Shown piece after piece: positions 32,033 through 42,104 of a DNA stretch of 47,733 nt; position 1 is the first letter of the stretch, and each line of letters starts with the position of its first letter. The notes beneath the pieces are model-generated. The model was given only the letters and a program-made list of their open reading frames with translations. It did not search any database and had not been told where the DNA came from. Source of the stretch: an uncultured Collinsella sp. GTDB lineage: Bacteria; Actinomycetota; Coriobacteriia; Coriobacteriales; Coriobacteriaceae. The translations under genes and the position numbers were made by a program. Location: positions 1 through 47,733 of the forward strand of contig CAJLVJ010000009.1 of assembly GCA_905210085.1 (NCBI GenBank), written 5' to 3'.

Positions 32033-33187
32033 TTAGAAGCTACCGCGCTTCAGGAAGTCGGGAAGCTCGAACTGATCGTTGCCGAAGTTAGGAAGCTCGG
32101 TGCCACCGACGTTGCGGGTCGGAGCGGCCTGAGCCGGGCTCGTGGCAGGAGCGGTGCGCTGCGGCTCAGCGGAGGCAGCGGCCTTGCTCTGAGACTGCTG
32201 AGCAGCAAAGAGCTCGTCCTGACGGTTGACGTTGGAGTCGGAGAAGCCCGTAGCGATGACGGTGATACGCACCTGATCGCCCAGGGACTCGTCGACAACG
32301 GTACCGAAGATGATGTTGGCCTCGGGGTCGACGGCGTTGGCGACAACGTCGGCGGCGTCGCTGATCTCCTGGATGCCCAGGTCCTTGGAACCGGCGATGG
32401 AGAGCAGCACGCGCGTGGCGCCATCGATGGAGCTCTCGAGCAGCGGGCTGGAGATGGCCTGCTGGGCAGCGTCGACGGCACGGGTATCCCCAGAAGAGGT
32501 ACCGATACCCATCATGGCGGTACCGGCCTGCTTCATGATGGTCTTAACATCGGCGAAGTCCAAGTTGATGATACCGGGGACGGTGATGAGGTCGGTGATG
32601 CCCTGGGTGCCCTGGGAAAGGACGCCATCGGCAATCGCGAAGGCCTCGAGCATGGTGGTCTTCTTCTCGGCGATGTCGAGCAGCTTATCGTTAGGGATGA
32701 CGATCATGGTGTCGACGCAATCGGAGAGGGTCTTAATGCCCTCCTCGGCGCTCTTCTTGCGCTTGCGGCCCTCGAAGGTGAAGGGCTTGGTCACGACGGC
32801 GACGGTCAGCGCACCGACCTCGTTCATCGCGATATCGGCAACGATGGGAGCAGCGCCGGTACCGGTGCCACCGCCCTCGCCGCAGGTGATGAACACCATG
32901 TCAGCGCCAGCGAGCGCCTCGGCAATGTCGTCGCGGGACTCATCGGCAGCCTTGCGGCCAACCTCGGGGTTGGCGCCGGCGCCCAGGCCGCGGGTAAGGT
33001 CGGTGCCGATGTGCACCTTGATATCGGCATCAGAGATCGCGAGTGCCTGAGCATCGGTGTTGATGGCAACAAACTCGACGCCGCGGATGCCCTCTTCGAT
33101 CATTCGATTGACCGCGTTGGTACCGCCGCCGCCGACGCCGACCACCTTAATGACGGCAAGGTAGTTGTTGATCTCTGTCTCGTGCAT
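32033..33187 (-). CDS. ftsZ: Cell division GTPase FtsZ
   Basis: The 384-residue tubulin homologue that forms the division ring. VVGVGGGGTNAVNRM (about 15-29) and the tubulin signature GGGTGTGAAP (105-114) bind GTP; NLDFADVKTIM carries the catalytic T7-loop aspartate. A Gln/Ala/Pro linker (about 320-370) leads to the conserved C-terminal peptide ELPDFLKRGSF, which binds SepF and other tethers. ATG at 33187 has GGAGG 6 nt upstream. The 198-nt gap before it (after ftsQ) probably holds an ftsZ promoter, but I see no clear pair. Confidence 0.98.
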   Translation of the reverse strand: MHETEINNYLAVIKVVGVGGGGTNAVNRMIEEGIRGVEFVAINTDAQALAISDADIKVHIGTDLTRGLGAGANPEVGRKAADESRDDIAEALAGADMVFITCGEGGGTGTGAAPIVADIAMNEVGALTVAVVTKPFTFEGRKRKKSAEEGIKTLSDCVDTMIVIPNDKLLDIAEKKTTMLEAFAIADGVLSQGTQGITDLITVPGIINLDFADVKTIMKQAGTAMMGIGTSSGDTRAVDAAQQAISSPLLESSIDGATRVLLSIAGSKDLGIQEISDAADVVANAVDPEANIIFGTVVDESLGDQVRITVIATGFSDSNVNRQDELFAAQQSQSKAAASAEPQRTAPATSPAQAAPTRNVGGTELPNFGNDQFELPDFLKRGSF

Positions 33188-33385
33188 GTCGGTCCTCCGA
33201 ACAAAGGTTATAGCCATAGCATGGGTCGACCCCGCGCACATTAACCTTCAGGTTGAAAGTAAATGCAAAGGTAAACCGTATTATGGTTGCACATTATGAA
33301 CGTATCAGTCAAATAATTGACCGTGAAAACCAAACAAACCAGATAAACGGCGTGGTATGACCCCTCAACAAAGCATCAACCAGCG

Positions 33386-34642
33386 CTACGAGGTCGGAGC
33401 GTTCCTAAATGTATAGTTACCCGGAGAGCGCACATTGATATACGTTACGCCCTCTACCTGCGAAAGCAGCTTGGTGACTACGCGCTCCTTCTTGACGATA
33501 TCGTTCGAATCACCCAGCGACACCTCAATGCCGTTATTGAGGTTTGCCGAGATGGCTTCGACCGAAGGCGTGGAAATATCCTTGACTTGTCCCAAGAACT
33601 CGCTCGAAAAACCACGCACATAATCCAAGCCAGCCTTAACGGCCTTGGAGCTCACCGCCTGGCCGGAAACCGGAGCGACATCCGCCGAGACATCAGTCAA
33701 CAACACCGCGCCATAGTGCTTAGCGAGCGCCAGCGCGGCATCAATGCCGGTCAGGGTATTTGAGCCCTGCCCCGTCGTGATGACGTTGCCCTGGTCATCC
33801 ACTTCGACCGACGTCGACAGCGGGGCGATCCAGGTGTCATCATCCCCGATGGCCCAGGCAAGGTCATCGGAGCTGATATAGGCAATTGCGATGACCTTGC
33901 GCTCCATCGGCGTAATGATGAGCGTATGCGGGAACTGACGCTGGACATCCACGCCCGACACCCACGGGTTCTGCTTGAGGTCCTCGGTAATCTGGTCAGG
34001 ATCGACGTTAAAAAGCGACGTTCCCTCGGGCAAATCGATCAGCTGGATAGCATCGTGCTTCGTCACATGCTCGCTGCCTTGAATCTGAATATCAGTGGCG
34101 GTAAACAATCCAGAGTTGATCACCACGACGGCAACGACGACGAGCACGGCCAAGACGGCCAGAACGCCGCCCACGATTTTGCCTTTGCCTGTAACGAGAG
34201 AAGCGGCGTCTGACGTTTTATTTGCCATCGCCCCAAGTGAAGACAACGGGTTGACGCCTTTTTTACCCGAAGGCTTCTTGGCGGTAGCCGGCACCGATGT
34301 CAGCGAGCGCGGTTTCGATGCGCCCAGCGTGCGACCCGGACGCGCCGCCTTAGTTCCCGTCGAGGGCTTAGGAGTTGCCATGGGACGGGCAGGTTTGGCG
34401 CCCATAACAGGCTTTGACGTCACCGAGGGACGCGAGGACTTTTTTGCGGCCGGACGATTACCGAGCTGCGAGCCGACAACCGGACGACTGGTCTGTCGAG
34501 CATGCCCGACAGACTTAGAGTGCGCGACGGTATTGCGTTGAGGTTTGGCAGGCGCGCCGGAACGCCCTCCGGCGCGGCGGAAGGTGGGTTTCGATGCTCT
34601 AGAAGCCGAGGAATTTAACTTCCGGTCTGAGCTCGATGCCAT
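33386..34642 (-). CDS. ftsQ: Division protein FtsQ/DivIB with very long basic N-terminus
   Basis: A 418-residue bitopic divisome protein that bridges FtsL/FtsB and the FtsWI synthase. Residues 1-155 are a Lys/Arg/Ser/Pro-rich, disordered cytoplasmic region, far longer than the usual 20-100; one membrane helix follows (about 156-176, GGVLAVLAVLVVVAVVVI), then a POTRA domain (about 180-250, ATDIQIQGSEHVTKHDAI) and the FtsQ beta domain. ATG at 34642 has GGGAGG 3-5 nt upstream and lies 44 nt inside the 3' end of murB. Order murB-ftsQ-ftsZ is the standard dcw end. Confidence 0.9.
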   Translation of the reverse strand: MASSSDRKLNSSASRASKPTFRRAGGRSGAPAKPQRNTVAHSKSVGHARQTSRPVVGSQLGNRPAAKKSSRPSVTSKPVMGAKPARPMATPKPSTGTKAARPGRTLGASKPRSLTSVPATAKKPSGKKGVNPLSSLGAMANKTSDAASLVTGKGKIVGGVLAVLAVLVVVAVVVINSGLFTATDIQIQGSEHVTKHDAIQLIDLPEGTSLFNVDPDQITEDLKQNPWVSGVDVQRQFPHTLIITPMERKVIAIAYISSDDLAWAIGDDDTWIAPLSTSVEVDDQGNVITTGQGSNTLTGIDAALALAKHYGAVLLTDVSADVAPVSGQAVSSKAVKAGLDYVRGFSSEFLGQVKDISTPSVEAISANLNNGIEVSLGDSNDIVKKERVVTKLLSQVEGVTYINVRSPGNYTFRNAPTS

Positions 34643-35510
34643 ACGCCTCCCTCACCTTTCCGTGCACATGTCTGATAACCGCGGCAACGTCATCGGCCGA
34701 GGCAGTTCCGTTATTAACGATAAAATTAGCGTGAACGGGCGAAACTTCCGCACCGCCAATCGAAAAACCCTTTAATCCACAATCCTCGATAAGCTTGCCC
34801 ACACTCGCATCGGGCGGGTTGCGAAAGACCGACCCGCAGGATGCGCGACCCATGGGCTGCGTACGCTTGCGCCTCGTCAGGTACCGCTCCATGCGCTCGC
34901 GAATGTCGACCTTGGGCGCCGGTTTAAGCTTGAGCACGCACTCGAGGATGATCTCATTGCGGGGAAGGCTACATTCGCGGTAGCCCCAAGTGATCTCAGA
35001 CCCCGCATAATGTTTGATACCGGATGCCGGGTCAAACGTTACGACATCCTCAACCAGCGAGCCAATCCACTCGGTCCGTGTGCCGGCATTCATAGATATC
35101 GCGCCGCCGACCGAGCCAGGGATGCCAACGGCAAACTCAAGGCCCGAGAGGCTACGCGACAGGGCATCGTTGACCAGACGCGCAAACATCACGCCCGCAC
35201 CGACCGTCAGCGTACAACCGTCATCGGCAACAACCGTGCGCTGAAACTCACGTCCGAGCGAAATGACGGCACCGCGATAACCGCCATCGGCAACCAGCAG
35301 ATTGGAGCCCTTGCCGATGATGACCCACGGCACCTGCTCGCGATCGAGCACCGCCACGGCGCGGCGGAGGGCATGATAGCTATGGCACGTCACAAAGAGG
35401 TCGGCCTTGCCGCCGATACGATAGCTCGTATGACGCGCAAGGCGCTCGTCCTCGATCACATCCGTGTCGATCATGCCCGAGAGCGCCATGACGGCGTTAA
35501 ACAGACCCAT
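34599..35510 (-). CDS. murB: UDP-N-acetylenolpyruvoylglucosamine reductase
   Basis: A 303-residue FAD enzyme that reduces enolpyruvyl-UDP-GlcNAc to UDP-MurNAc. HTSYRIGGKADLF, IIGKGSNLLVADGG, VGIPGSVGGAISMNAG and the active-site GSVFRNP (serine proton donor) are present; the compact length without the extra domain marks the type II form. ATG at 35510 follows the murC stop by 5 nt with a weak ribosome binding site, suggesting coupling; an in-frame ATG seven codons on is possible. The 3' end overlaps ftsQ by 44 nt. Confidence 0.95.
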   Translation of the reverse strand: MGLFNAVMALSGMIDTDVIEDERLARHTSYRIGGKADLFVTCHSYHALRRAVAVLDREQVPWVIIGKGSNLLVADGGYRGAVISLGREFQRTVVADDGCTLTVGAGVMFARLVNDALSRSLSGLEFAVGIPGSVGGAISMNAGTRTEWIGSLVEDVVTFDPASGIKHYAGSEITWGYRECSLPRNEIILECVLKLKPAPKVDIRERMERYLTRRKRTQPMGRASCGSVFRNPPDASVGKLIEDCGLKGFSIGGAEVSPVHANFIVNNGTASADDVAAVIRHVHGKVREAYGIELRPEVKFLGF

Positions 35511-35515
35511 TAGAC

Positions 35516-36934
35516 TTAAGCGTCTTTCTTGGCAGTCAAATACTCGATAAACTCGGGGCCGACGGTCGTAACGTCACCGGCACCCATAGTGAGCAGCAAG
35601 TCGCCCTCGCCCACCATCTGCTCGAGCTCCTGATTGAGCTCAAGACGGCTGGAGCAGTACACGACCTCCTTGCCAGGATGCTTGGCGCGCACGGTATCGG
35701 CGAGCATCTTAGAGGTAACACCCGGAATGGGCATCTCGCCAGCCGAGAACACATCAATCAGCAGCAGTTTATCGGCATTGGCAAATGCATCGGCAAAGTC
35801 GTCGCACAGGGCCTGCAGGCGCGAATAGCGGTGCGGCTGGAACACGACGTCGACGTGCTTGTAGCCCAGCGACGAAGCGGCAGCAAGCGTCGCCTTGATC
35901 TCGGTGGGGTGATGGCCGTAATCATCGACCACGGTGATGCCATCGATATCGCCCACGTGGGTAAAGCGACGACGGACGCCCTCAAAGCTCGAAAGCGCCT
36001 TGGCGGCGGCGTCGATGTCAAGGCCCAGGACATGGGCGACGGTGAGCACCGCCGTGGCGTTGAGCATGTTGTGGCGACCGGGATTACTCTTGATCTCCAC
36101 AGCGTGCTCAGTGCCGTCCTCAAAGCGAACGATAAAGTCGCTCTGGATGCCCTTGACATCCGGGTGCATGCAGACGATGTCGTTGCTCTCGGCAAAGCCG
36201 TAGGAAAGCACGTGACGGCCCGTCGACTTGGCGAGCTCGACCAGATGCGGGTCCTCACCGCAGACGATGACGGTGCCGTCCTCGCCCACCAGGCTCATGA
36301 ATTTGGCGAAAGTCGCCTCGATCTCCTCGATACCCGAGTAGTGATCGAGGTGGTCGGCCTCGACGTTGGTCACAATGACCACGTTGGGGTTCAGGAACAG
36401 GAAGGAACTGTCGGACTCGTCGGCCTCGGCGACAAAGTAGTCGCCCGAGCCGTTCTTGCCGTTCGTGTCATAGCCCTCGACGATGCCACCGATCAGGAAG
36501 CTCGGATCCAGACCCATACGGTCGAGCATGGTGGCGCACATCGAAGACGTGGTGGTCTTGCCATGCGTACCGGCAACAGCGACGGTGGTGTAGCCGTGGC
36601 CCAAAGCAGAGAGCATCTTGGCACGGGGCCACACGGGAATACCAAGCTCGCGAGCGCGCACGAGTTCAGGGTTGGACTCCGGAATAGCGGTGGAGACAAC
36701 AACCACGTCGGGCTTGACCTCGTCGATCGTGGCGGCCTCATGGCCCACATGCACCTTCACACCAGCGCGGGTAAGCTGGCGGATATAACGTGACGTCTTA
36801 AGGTCGGAGCCGGTAACGGCATAACCGCGCTCGTGCAGAACGAGGGCGATGCCGCTCATGCCGGCGCCGCCGATACCGATAAAGTGGGCGCTCTTAAACT
36901 CGGGCGCGGAGGTTGCAGTCTGGGAATCAGCCAT
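35516..36934 (-). CDS. murC: UDP-N-acetylmuramate-L-alanine ligase
   Basis: A 472-residue Mur ligase adding the first amino acid to UDP-MurNAc. The N-terminal FIGIGGAGMSGIALVLHERG, the ATP loop GTHGKTTTSSM and the central EADESDSSFLFL identify MurC. ATG at 36934 has AAGGAG about 11 nt upstream, a long spacing; a GTG nine codons earlier has no ribosome binding site. PgeF, encoded downstream in this same block, would correct MurC errors with serine. It lies about 97 nt after murG. Confidence 0.96.
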   Translation of the reverse strand: MADSQTATSAPEFKSAHFIGIGGAGMSGIALVLHERGYAVTGSDLKTSRYIRQLTRAGVKVHVGHEAATIDEVKPDVVVVSTAIPESNPELVRARELGIPVWPRAKMLSALGHGYTTVAVAGTHGKTTTSSMCATMLDRMGLDPSFLIGGIVEGYDTNGKNGSGDYFVAEADESDSSFLFLNPNVVIVTNVEADHLDHYSGIEEIEATFAKFMSLVGEDGTVIVCGEDPHLVELAKSTGRHVLSYGFAESNDIVCMHPDVKGIQSDFIVRFEDGTEHAVEIKSNPGRHNMLNATAVLTVAHVLGLDIDAAAKALSSFEGVRRRFTHVGDIDGITVVDDYGHHPTEIKATLAAASSLGYKHVDVVFQPHRYSRLQALCDDFADAFANADKLLLIDVFSAGEMPIPGVTSKMLADTVRAKHPGKEVVYCSSRLELNQELEQMVGEGDLLLTMGAGDVTTVGPEFIEYLTAKKDA

Positions 36935-37031
36935 GTGCTCGTGTACTCCTTGCGTAAACACTGCCTGTAACCCGTTAACTGTACCGCACCTACCGCATCA
37001 GCGCGAGGGCGACCGACGATATCCCGTCTAA

Positions 37032-38147
37032 CTAACGCAAACCCTCTACCGCATCCGCCAGAAGAGCGGCGGCCCTATCCTGAGCCAGACCACGCGCCGC
37101 CTGACGCATGGCGTCGCGTGCCGCCGCGTCATCGACCAGGTGCAGCAGCTCATCGGCAAAGGCAGAACCGTCGATATCGGCATCGGCGCAGAGCACGCCG
37201 GCCCCGGCGTCGACCAGATAACGAGCATTGGTGGTTTGGTGGTCGGCCGTCGCATGCGGATACGGCACGAGCACCGAGGGCACGGCGAGCGCAGCGATCT
37301 CGGCCACGCTCGATGCGCCCGAACGCGAGAGCACCAAATCGGCAGCAGCCAGCATATCGCCCATGTTGTCGATGTAAGGCTGGACGCGGTAACGCTTCGC
37401 CTCCTCGGGCGTCAGCGCCAAAGCGCGCTCGGTCTCCTCAAAGCCGTCGGCACCCGTCGAATGCAACACATAGAGGTTCTTGCGCGAAAGCAGCTCGTTT
37501 TTGAGCGAAACCACGCGCTCGTTGAGGTGCTGGGCGCCAAGTGAACCGCCAAAGACGAGCAGCAGCGTAGCGTCCTCGGGAACGCCAAGTGCCTTGCGGC
37601 CGCGAGCGCGATCGCCCTCGATCACCGAGCGACGTACGGGGTTGCCGGTCATGAGCACGTGGTCAGGGTCACCTTCGCGCTCAAAGACCGAACGCGCTGC
37701 CGGCACCGAGATGCACACGCGGGCGGCGTGGGAGTTCATCATCTTGTTGGCCAGGCCCGGAACAGAGTTCTGCTCATGCAGCAGATACGGAACGCCCGCG
37801 CCCTTGCACCACCCCAGCAGCGGAACCTCGACATAGGCACCAAAACCAATGGCGGCATCGGGCTTGCCGACCTTTGAGAAATGACTGGCGAGCGCACGCT
37901 TGGCTTTGTTGACACGCCACAGCGAGGTCAGCGCCGTCCAAGGACGGGAGCGGTCGAAGCCCGTGACCGTAATGGGCACAAAATCAAACCCAGCCTCGGG
38001 GACCAGACGACCCTCGAGCTTGCGCGACTGGCCCACGAACACAACGTGGTGGCCACGGTCACGGAGCTCTTCGGCCAAGGCGAGCGCGGGGTTGATGTGC
38101 CCTGCCGTGCCGCCGGCTGCAATAGCAACGGTCATTTTATCGGTCAT
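37032..38147 (-). CDS. murG: Lipid II synthase (UDP-GlcNAc transferase) MurG
   Basis: A 371-residue peripheral GT-B glycosyltransferase that adds GlcNAc to lipid I at the cytoplasmic membrane face. The N-terminal IAAGGTAGHINPALALAEEL, the HEQNSVPGLANK block, FGGSLGAQHLNERV and SGASSVAEIAALAVPSVLVP are classic. ATG at 38147 has AAGGGA about 6 nt upstream and overlaps the end of ftsW by 11 nt, indicating coupling. Confidence 0.96.
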   Translation of the reverse strand: MTDKMTVAIAAGGTAGHINPALALAEELRDRGHHVVFVGQSRKLEGRLVPEAGFDFVPITVTGFDRSRPWTALTSLWRVNKAKRALASHFSKVGKPDAAIGFGAYVEVPLLGWCKGAGVPYLLHEQNSVPGLANKMMNSHAARVCISVPAARSVFEREGDPDHVLMTGNPVRRSVIEGDRARGRKALGVPEDATLLLVFGGSLGAQHLNERVVSLKNELLSRKNLYVLHSTGADGFEETERALALTPEEAKRYRVQPYIDNMGDMLAAADLVLSRSGASSVAEIAALAVPSVLVPYPHATADHQTTNARYLVDAGAGVLCADADIDGSAFADELLHLVDDAAARDAMRQAARGLAQDRAAALLADAVEGLR

Positions 38148-39657
38148 GGTAGTCCCTTCGTACACGCGATCCCTGGCCGTCGGTACGCAGACGCGCCGAC
38201 GGGTCTGAGTTCAAATCGATTCGATTATATCCGCCGCCCGCATTGCGAGGAGTGGGGCGCTGAGGACGACCTTGCGGCGCCGTTCGCTGACGCGGGCGGG
38301 CTGCGGGGTCGGTCGCAGAGCCATCCAGGACGGTAAAACCGTTACGCGAAGATCGCTCGCCGCGCACGTGGGGCACGCCGGCGGTACTCTCATCCATAAC
38401 GGCAAAGCTCTCACGGCGGCGGTCATACTCATCGCGGCGGGCGCTCTCGTACGAAACGCGCAGGATCAACCCGGCAAGCATGAGCGACACAATAATCGAC
38501 GAACCGCCGTAGCTAATAAATGGCAACGGTTTGCCCGTCATGGGAAACACGTTGAGGATGCCCAGCGCGTTAATCAAAAACTGCACTGCGAGAATGACCG
38601 CGGAGCCAGACGCCATGAGCGCGCCCCGACGATCGGTCGCCTGCTCGGCAATGCGAAACGCCGAGTAGATCAGCATCGCAAACACCAAGAAGAACAGCAC
38701 GGTTCCGACAAAACCGACTTCCTCGCCAATGATGGCCAAGATGTAGTCGTTGTGTGCCTCGGGCAGATACGAGTACTTCATGGTTGAGTTGCCGATGCCA
38801 CGGCCGAACAGACCGCCCGAGGCAAAGGCCATGATGGCAAGCGTGGCCTGATAGCCGTCACCATACTCGTCGGCCCAAGGGTTCAAGGCAACCTGAATAC
38901 GCACCATACGGTATGGCTCTGCGACAAGCGCAATCACGATCACGAGAATGCCGAAGATTAGCACGCCGATGATAAATCTGGGGTCGAGACCCGCAAACAA
39001 CGCCATGCACATGAGGGTCAACAGGATGATCAGGACAGTACCGAAATCGGGCTGGATAAAGATCAGAAAGAGCGAAATGCCCAGGTAGATGCCCATCTTG
39101 CGAAGGAATTCGTTGATGTTGCCACCGGGCGAAAAGAAGCGATCAAGCATGATGGCCGAATACGCAATGGCAAATGGCTTTAAAAACTCGGAAGGCTGGA
39201 ACTGAATACCGGCGATGTTGAGCCAGCGCGTGGCGCCGCGGCTGCCGCTGCCCACCAAGAACACCAGAAGCAGTAGCCCCATCATGCCGATAAGGAAGAT
39301 CCTGAGCACATCCTCCCCAAACCAGCTGTCCGGCAAAACGCGCACGATGGCAATCAGCGCCAGAACGCCGACCACGGCAAACGCGGCCTGTCGACCCAGA
39401 AAAAACGTCGCCGAGCCATTCTCGTGCAGCGCCTCGACCGAAGACGCCGAGTACACCATCAGCAGGCCAAAGCATACCAAGGTAAACAAGCAGGCCATGA
39501 ATATCAAACGGGGGCGCATGATACGGGCGGGAACGCCGGCAATATAGCGTTCGCTAAACGACTGCCCGCCGCGGCTGGAACGCGGTGTGGTGCGACGTGA
39601 GGAAGCACGGTCCGAGTCGGGCCTCCTCATACCTTGTCGGGGGCTCTCCTCTCTCAC
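38137..39657 (-). CDS. ftsW: Septal peptidoglycan polymerase FtsW
   Basis: A 506-residue SEDS glycosyltransferase that polymerises lipid II at the septum with FtsI. About ten membrane helices lie between residues 48 and 395. SEDS hallmarks: GATRWLNIAGIQFQPSEFLKP, IQPDFGTVLIILLT, LPEAHNDYILAIIGEEVGF and FPMTGKPLPFISYGGSS. A basic N-terminus (about 45 residues) and a disordered Arg-rich C-terminal tail (about 110) are unusually long. The start is GTG at 39657 because AGGGG (within the murD stop region) lies 5 nt upstream; the ATG nine codons later lacks a proper site. Confidence 0.93.
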   Translation of the reverse strand: MREESPRQGMRRPDSDRASSRRTTPRSSRGGQSFSERYIAGVPARIMRPRLIFMACLFTLVCFGLLMVYSASSVEALHENGSATFFLGRQAAFAVVGVLALIAIVRVLPDSWFGEDVLRIFLIGMMGLLLLVFLVGSGSRGATRWLNIAGIQFQPSEFLKPFAIAYSAIMLDRFFSPGGNINEFLRKMGIYLGISLFLIFIQPDFGTVLIILLTLMCMALFAGLDPRFIIGVLIFGILVIVIALVAEPYRMVRIQVALNPWADEYGDGYQATLAIMAFASGGLFGRGIGNSTMKYSYLPEAHNDYILAIIGEEVGFVGTVLFFLVFAMLIYSAFRIAEQATDRRGALMASGSAVILAVQFLINALGILNVFPMTGKPLPFISYGGSSIIVSLMLAGLILRVSYESARRDEYDRRRESFAVMDESTAGVPHVRGERSSRNGFTVLDGSATDPAARPRQRTAPQGRPQRPTPRNAGGGYNRIDLNSDPSARLRTDGQGSRVRRDYHDR

Positions 39658-39665
39658 CGCAACCC

Positions 39666-41072
39666 CTATTCCATTTGTGATTTCGCTGTAGCGGCAAGCT
39701 GAGCCACGTAGTCCTTAAACACGCGGCCGCGCTCCTCATAGCCCGAGAACTCATCGAACGAAGAGCAGGCAGGAGAAAGTAAGATCACGTCACCACGGCT
39801 CGAAAGCGAACGGGCAACGTCCACGGCGTCGCGCAGGTCATCCGCCTGGGCGATATCCACATCGCCATCGACATCGGCCTCGTCCATAGCGGCGGTGAAG
39901 CGCTCGCGCGCATCGCCAAAGCAGACGACCGAGCGCACGTTGTCCATAACGACGCGCGCGAAGTCCGTGAGCGGCGTGCCCTTATCGTGGCCGCCGAGCA
40001 GCAAGATCACATCGTCATCGGGAAATGCCGTCAGCGCCTTCTCGACCGCATCGGTGTTGGTCGCCTTGGAATCGTTGACGTAGCGCACGCCGTCAATCTC
40101 GCCACACGGCTCCACGCGGTGCTCGAGCGGCTGGAACGAGGCCAGACCGCGGCAGACACCATCGACATCGGCACCGACTGCCAGGGCAGCCGTGGCAGCG
40201 CACAGGGCATTGATAACATTGTGATGGCCCGAGATCTTGAGCTCGGACGTGGCGACAAGCTGAGTCTCGACGCCCTTCAGGCGCACGACCATCTTGCCGT
40301 CGCGCACAAAGGCGGCATCCTTGCCCTCAGGCTCGTCAAAGGCAACCTTGCAGATGCGACGACCCGGCGTGTAGATGTACTCATCGAACTCGTGAATGCC
40401 GGCGTCTTCGACGTCGACAACCGCCAGATCGTCATCGACCATATTGTCAAACAGTTTGATCTTGGCAAGCGCGTAGTTCTTATGGCTCTTATGCCAGCCC
40501 AGGTGGTCGGGAGTGATGTTGAGCAGCACCGCCACGCGGGGGTGGAGCTCGGTGGTCGTAGCAATCTGATAGCTCGAGAGCTCAGCCACAAACCACTCGT
40601 TGTGAGCTCGGCCGTCAATCTCGTTGACCGGCGGCTCGCCGATGTTGCCGACAGCGACGCTGGCCTCGCCGGCAGCCTTGAGCAGATAATCAGTCAGCGA
40701 CGTGGTGGTCGTCTTGCCGTTGGTGCCCGTGATGGCAATCCAGTTATCGGGCGACAGGCGATAGGCAAACTCGGGCTCACCCATAATCTGGGCGGCATGT
40801 TCGCGCCCGGCCTTAAAGAAGCCCGAGAACTCCGAGATGCCCGGGCACGTCACGCATACGTCATAGGCGCCCTCGACCTGTTCGGTCCCATAGACAAACG
40901 ACGCACCAGCAGCCTCGAGCGCACGCGTGGCGTCATTGGGCTCAGAGGTGCCGCCGCCATACACGGTAACGGCGCTTACGCGCTCGGGATGTGCCAGCGC
41001 CCAGCGGGCGACATCGAGACCGGATTTGCCCTGACCCAAAACGAGCAGGCTAAAGACATCAGCAAGAGGCAT
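39666..41072 (-). CDS. murD: UDP-N-acetylmuramoylalanine-D-glutamate ligase
   Basis: A 468-residue Mur ligase adding D-Glu. It shows the Rossmann-like start LLVLGQGKSGLDVARW, the ATP loop ITGTNGKTTTTSL, AVGNIGEPPVNEI, LNITPDHLGWHKS, the block NDSKATNTDAVEKAL, and the C-terminal LLSPACSSFDEFSGYEERG. Length is normal. ATG at 41072 is 9 nt after mraY with a weak ribosome binding site, suggesting coupling; ftsW follows 8 nt after the stop. Confidence 0.96.
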   Translation of the reverse strand: MPLADVFSLLVLGQGKSGLDVARWALAHPERVSAVTVYGGGTSEPNDATRALEAAGASFVYGTEQVEGAYDVCVTCPGISEFSGFFKAGREHAAQIMGEPEFAYRLSPDNWIAITGTNGKTTTTSLTDYLLKAAGEASVAVGNIGEPPVNEIDGRAHNEWFVAELSSYQIATTTELHPRVAVLLNITPDHLGWHKSHKNYALAKIKLFDNMVDDDLAVVDVEDAGIHEFDEYIYTPGRRICKVAFDEPEGKDAAFVRDGKMVVRLKGVETQLVATSELKISGHHNVINALCAATAALAVGADVDGVCRGLASFQPLEHRVEPCGEIDGVRYVNDSKATNTDAVEKALTAFPDDDVILLLGGHDKGTPLTDFARVVMDNVRSVVCFGDARERFTAAMDEADVDGDVDIAQADDLRDAVDVARSLSSRGDVILLSPACSSFDEFSGYEERGRVFKDYVAQLAATAKSQME

Positions 41073-41081
41073 GAAAGACCA

Positions 41082-42101
41082 CTATCCCAACTGGAAGAAC
41101 AAAGCAAGGCCAACGGCACCAAAGGCCGCAGCGATAATCCAAAAACGGATGACGACCTTGGTCTCGGCCCAGCCCTTCTTTTCGAAATGATGATGGATGG
41201 GCGCCATAAGGAAGACGCGCTTGTGCGTAAAGTGGAAGTAGACAACCTGAATCATGACCGACAGGGTCTCAACGATAAACAGGCCGCCGATGATGAGGGA
41301 GACGACCTCGGTGTTGGTCATGATGGACGTGCAGGCAAACGCAGCGCCCAGGGCAAGCGAGCCGGTATCGCCCATAAAGATGCTCGCCGGATAGCAGTTG
41401 AACCACAGAAAGCCCAAGCAGGCACCGGCACACGCGGTGCAGAAGATGGACAGGTTCACGTCTCCGTGCAAAAACGCCATGGCAGCCATGGCGAGCATGG
41501 CAATCATAGAGGTGCCGCCAGCAAGACCGTCAAGGCCATCGGTCAGGTTCACGGCATTAGAAAGACCGGCGATCATCAGCCAGCAAAAGACAATGTAGAG
41601 CCACGGGAACGAAAGGCCGCAGATGGTGGTCGAAAGCACGCCAAGGTCGATCGTCAACCCACCGGGAAAACGAATCTCGGGGGCGACGCCGCACCAGTTA
41701 ACGGCAAGTACCGTAAAGGTGACACAGATAATGGTTAGGCCGATCATCTTGGCATGGGGCGTCAGACCGAGCGAGCGCCCATGCGTAACGGAGGTCAGGT
41801 CGTCGATCAGGCCCAGCACGCCGGTCGCCAGCGTGGCGAGCAGCACGAGCACGAGCTCGGTGGTGAGCTTGCCCATCAGCAGGCAGGTCAGCGAAATCGC
41901 GACGAGAATGACAACGCCACCCATGGTGGGCGTTCCCTGCTTAACCAAATGACGCTTGGGGCCGTCGGCACGAACCTGCTGGCCGATACCCTCGACCTTG
42001 AGCAGCTTGATCCACCACGGCATGAGCAGCAGCGCAATGGCAGCGGCGATGCCAAGCCCCAAAAAAGCCTGATACGTTGGATACGAGGGATTGCCGAACA
42101 T
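41082..42101 (-). CDS. mraY: Phospho-MurNAc-pentapeptide transferase MraY
   Basis: A 339-residue ten-helix membrane enzyme making lipid I from UDP-MurNAc-pentapeptide and undecaprenyl phosphate. The catalytic and Mg-binding blocks are GTPTMGGVVIL, GLIDDLTSVTHGRSLGL, AVNLTDGLDGLAGG and FMGDTGSLALG, with MAPIHHHFEKKGW near the end. ATG at 42101 lies 3 nt after the murF stop. Confidence 0.97.
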   Translation of the reverse strand: MFGNPSYPTYQAFLGLGIAAAIALLLMPWWIKLLKVEGIGQQVRADGPKRHLVKQGTPTMGGVVILVAISLTCLLMGKLTTELVLVLLATLATGVLGLIDDLTSVTHGRSLGLTPHAKMIGLTIICVTFTVLAVNWCGVAPEIRFPGGLTIDLGVLSTTICGLSFPWLYIVFCWLMIAGLSNAVNLTDGLDGLAGGTSMIAMLAMAAMAFLHGDVNLSIFCTACAGACLGFLWFNCYPASIFMGDTGSLALGAAFACTSIMTNTEVVSLIIGGLFIVETLSVMIQVVYFHFTHKRVFLMAPIHHHFEKKGWAETKVVIRFWIIAAAFGAVGLALFFQLG

Positions 42102-42104
42102 GGG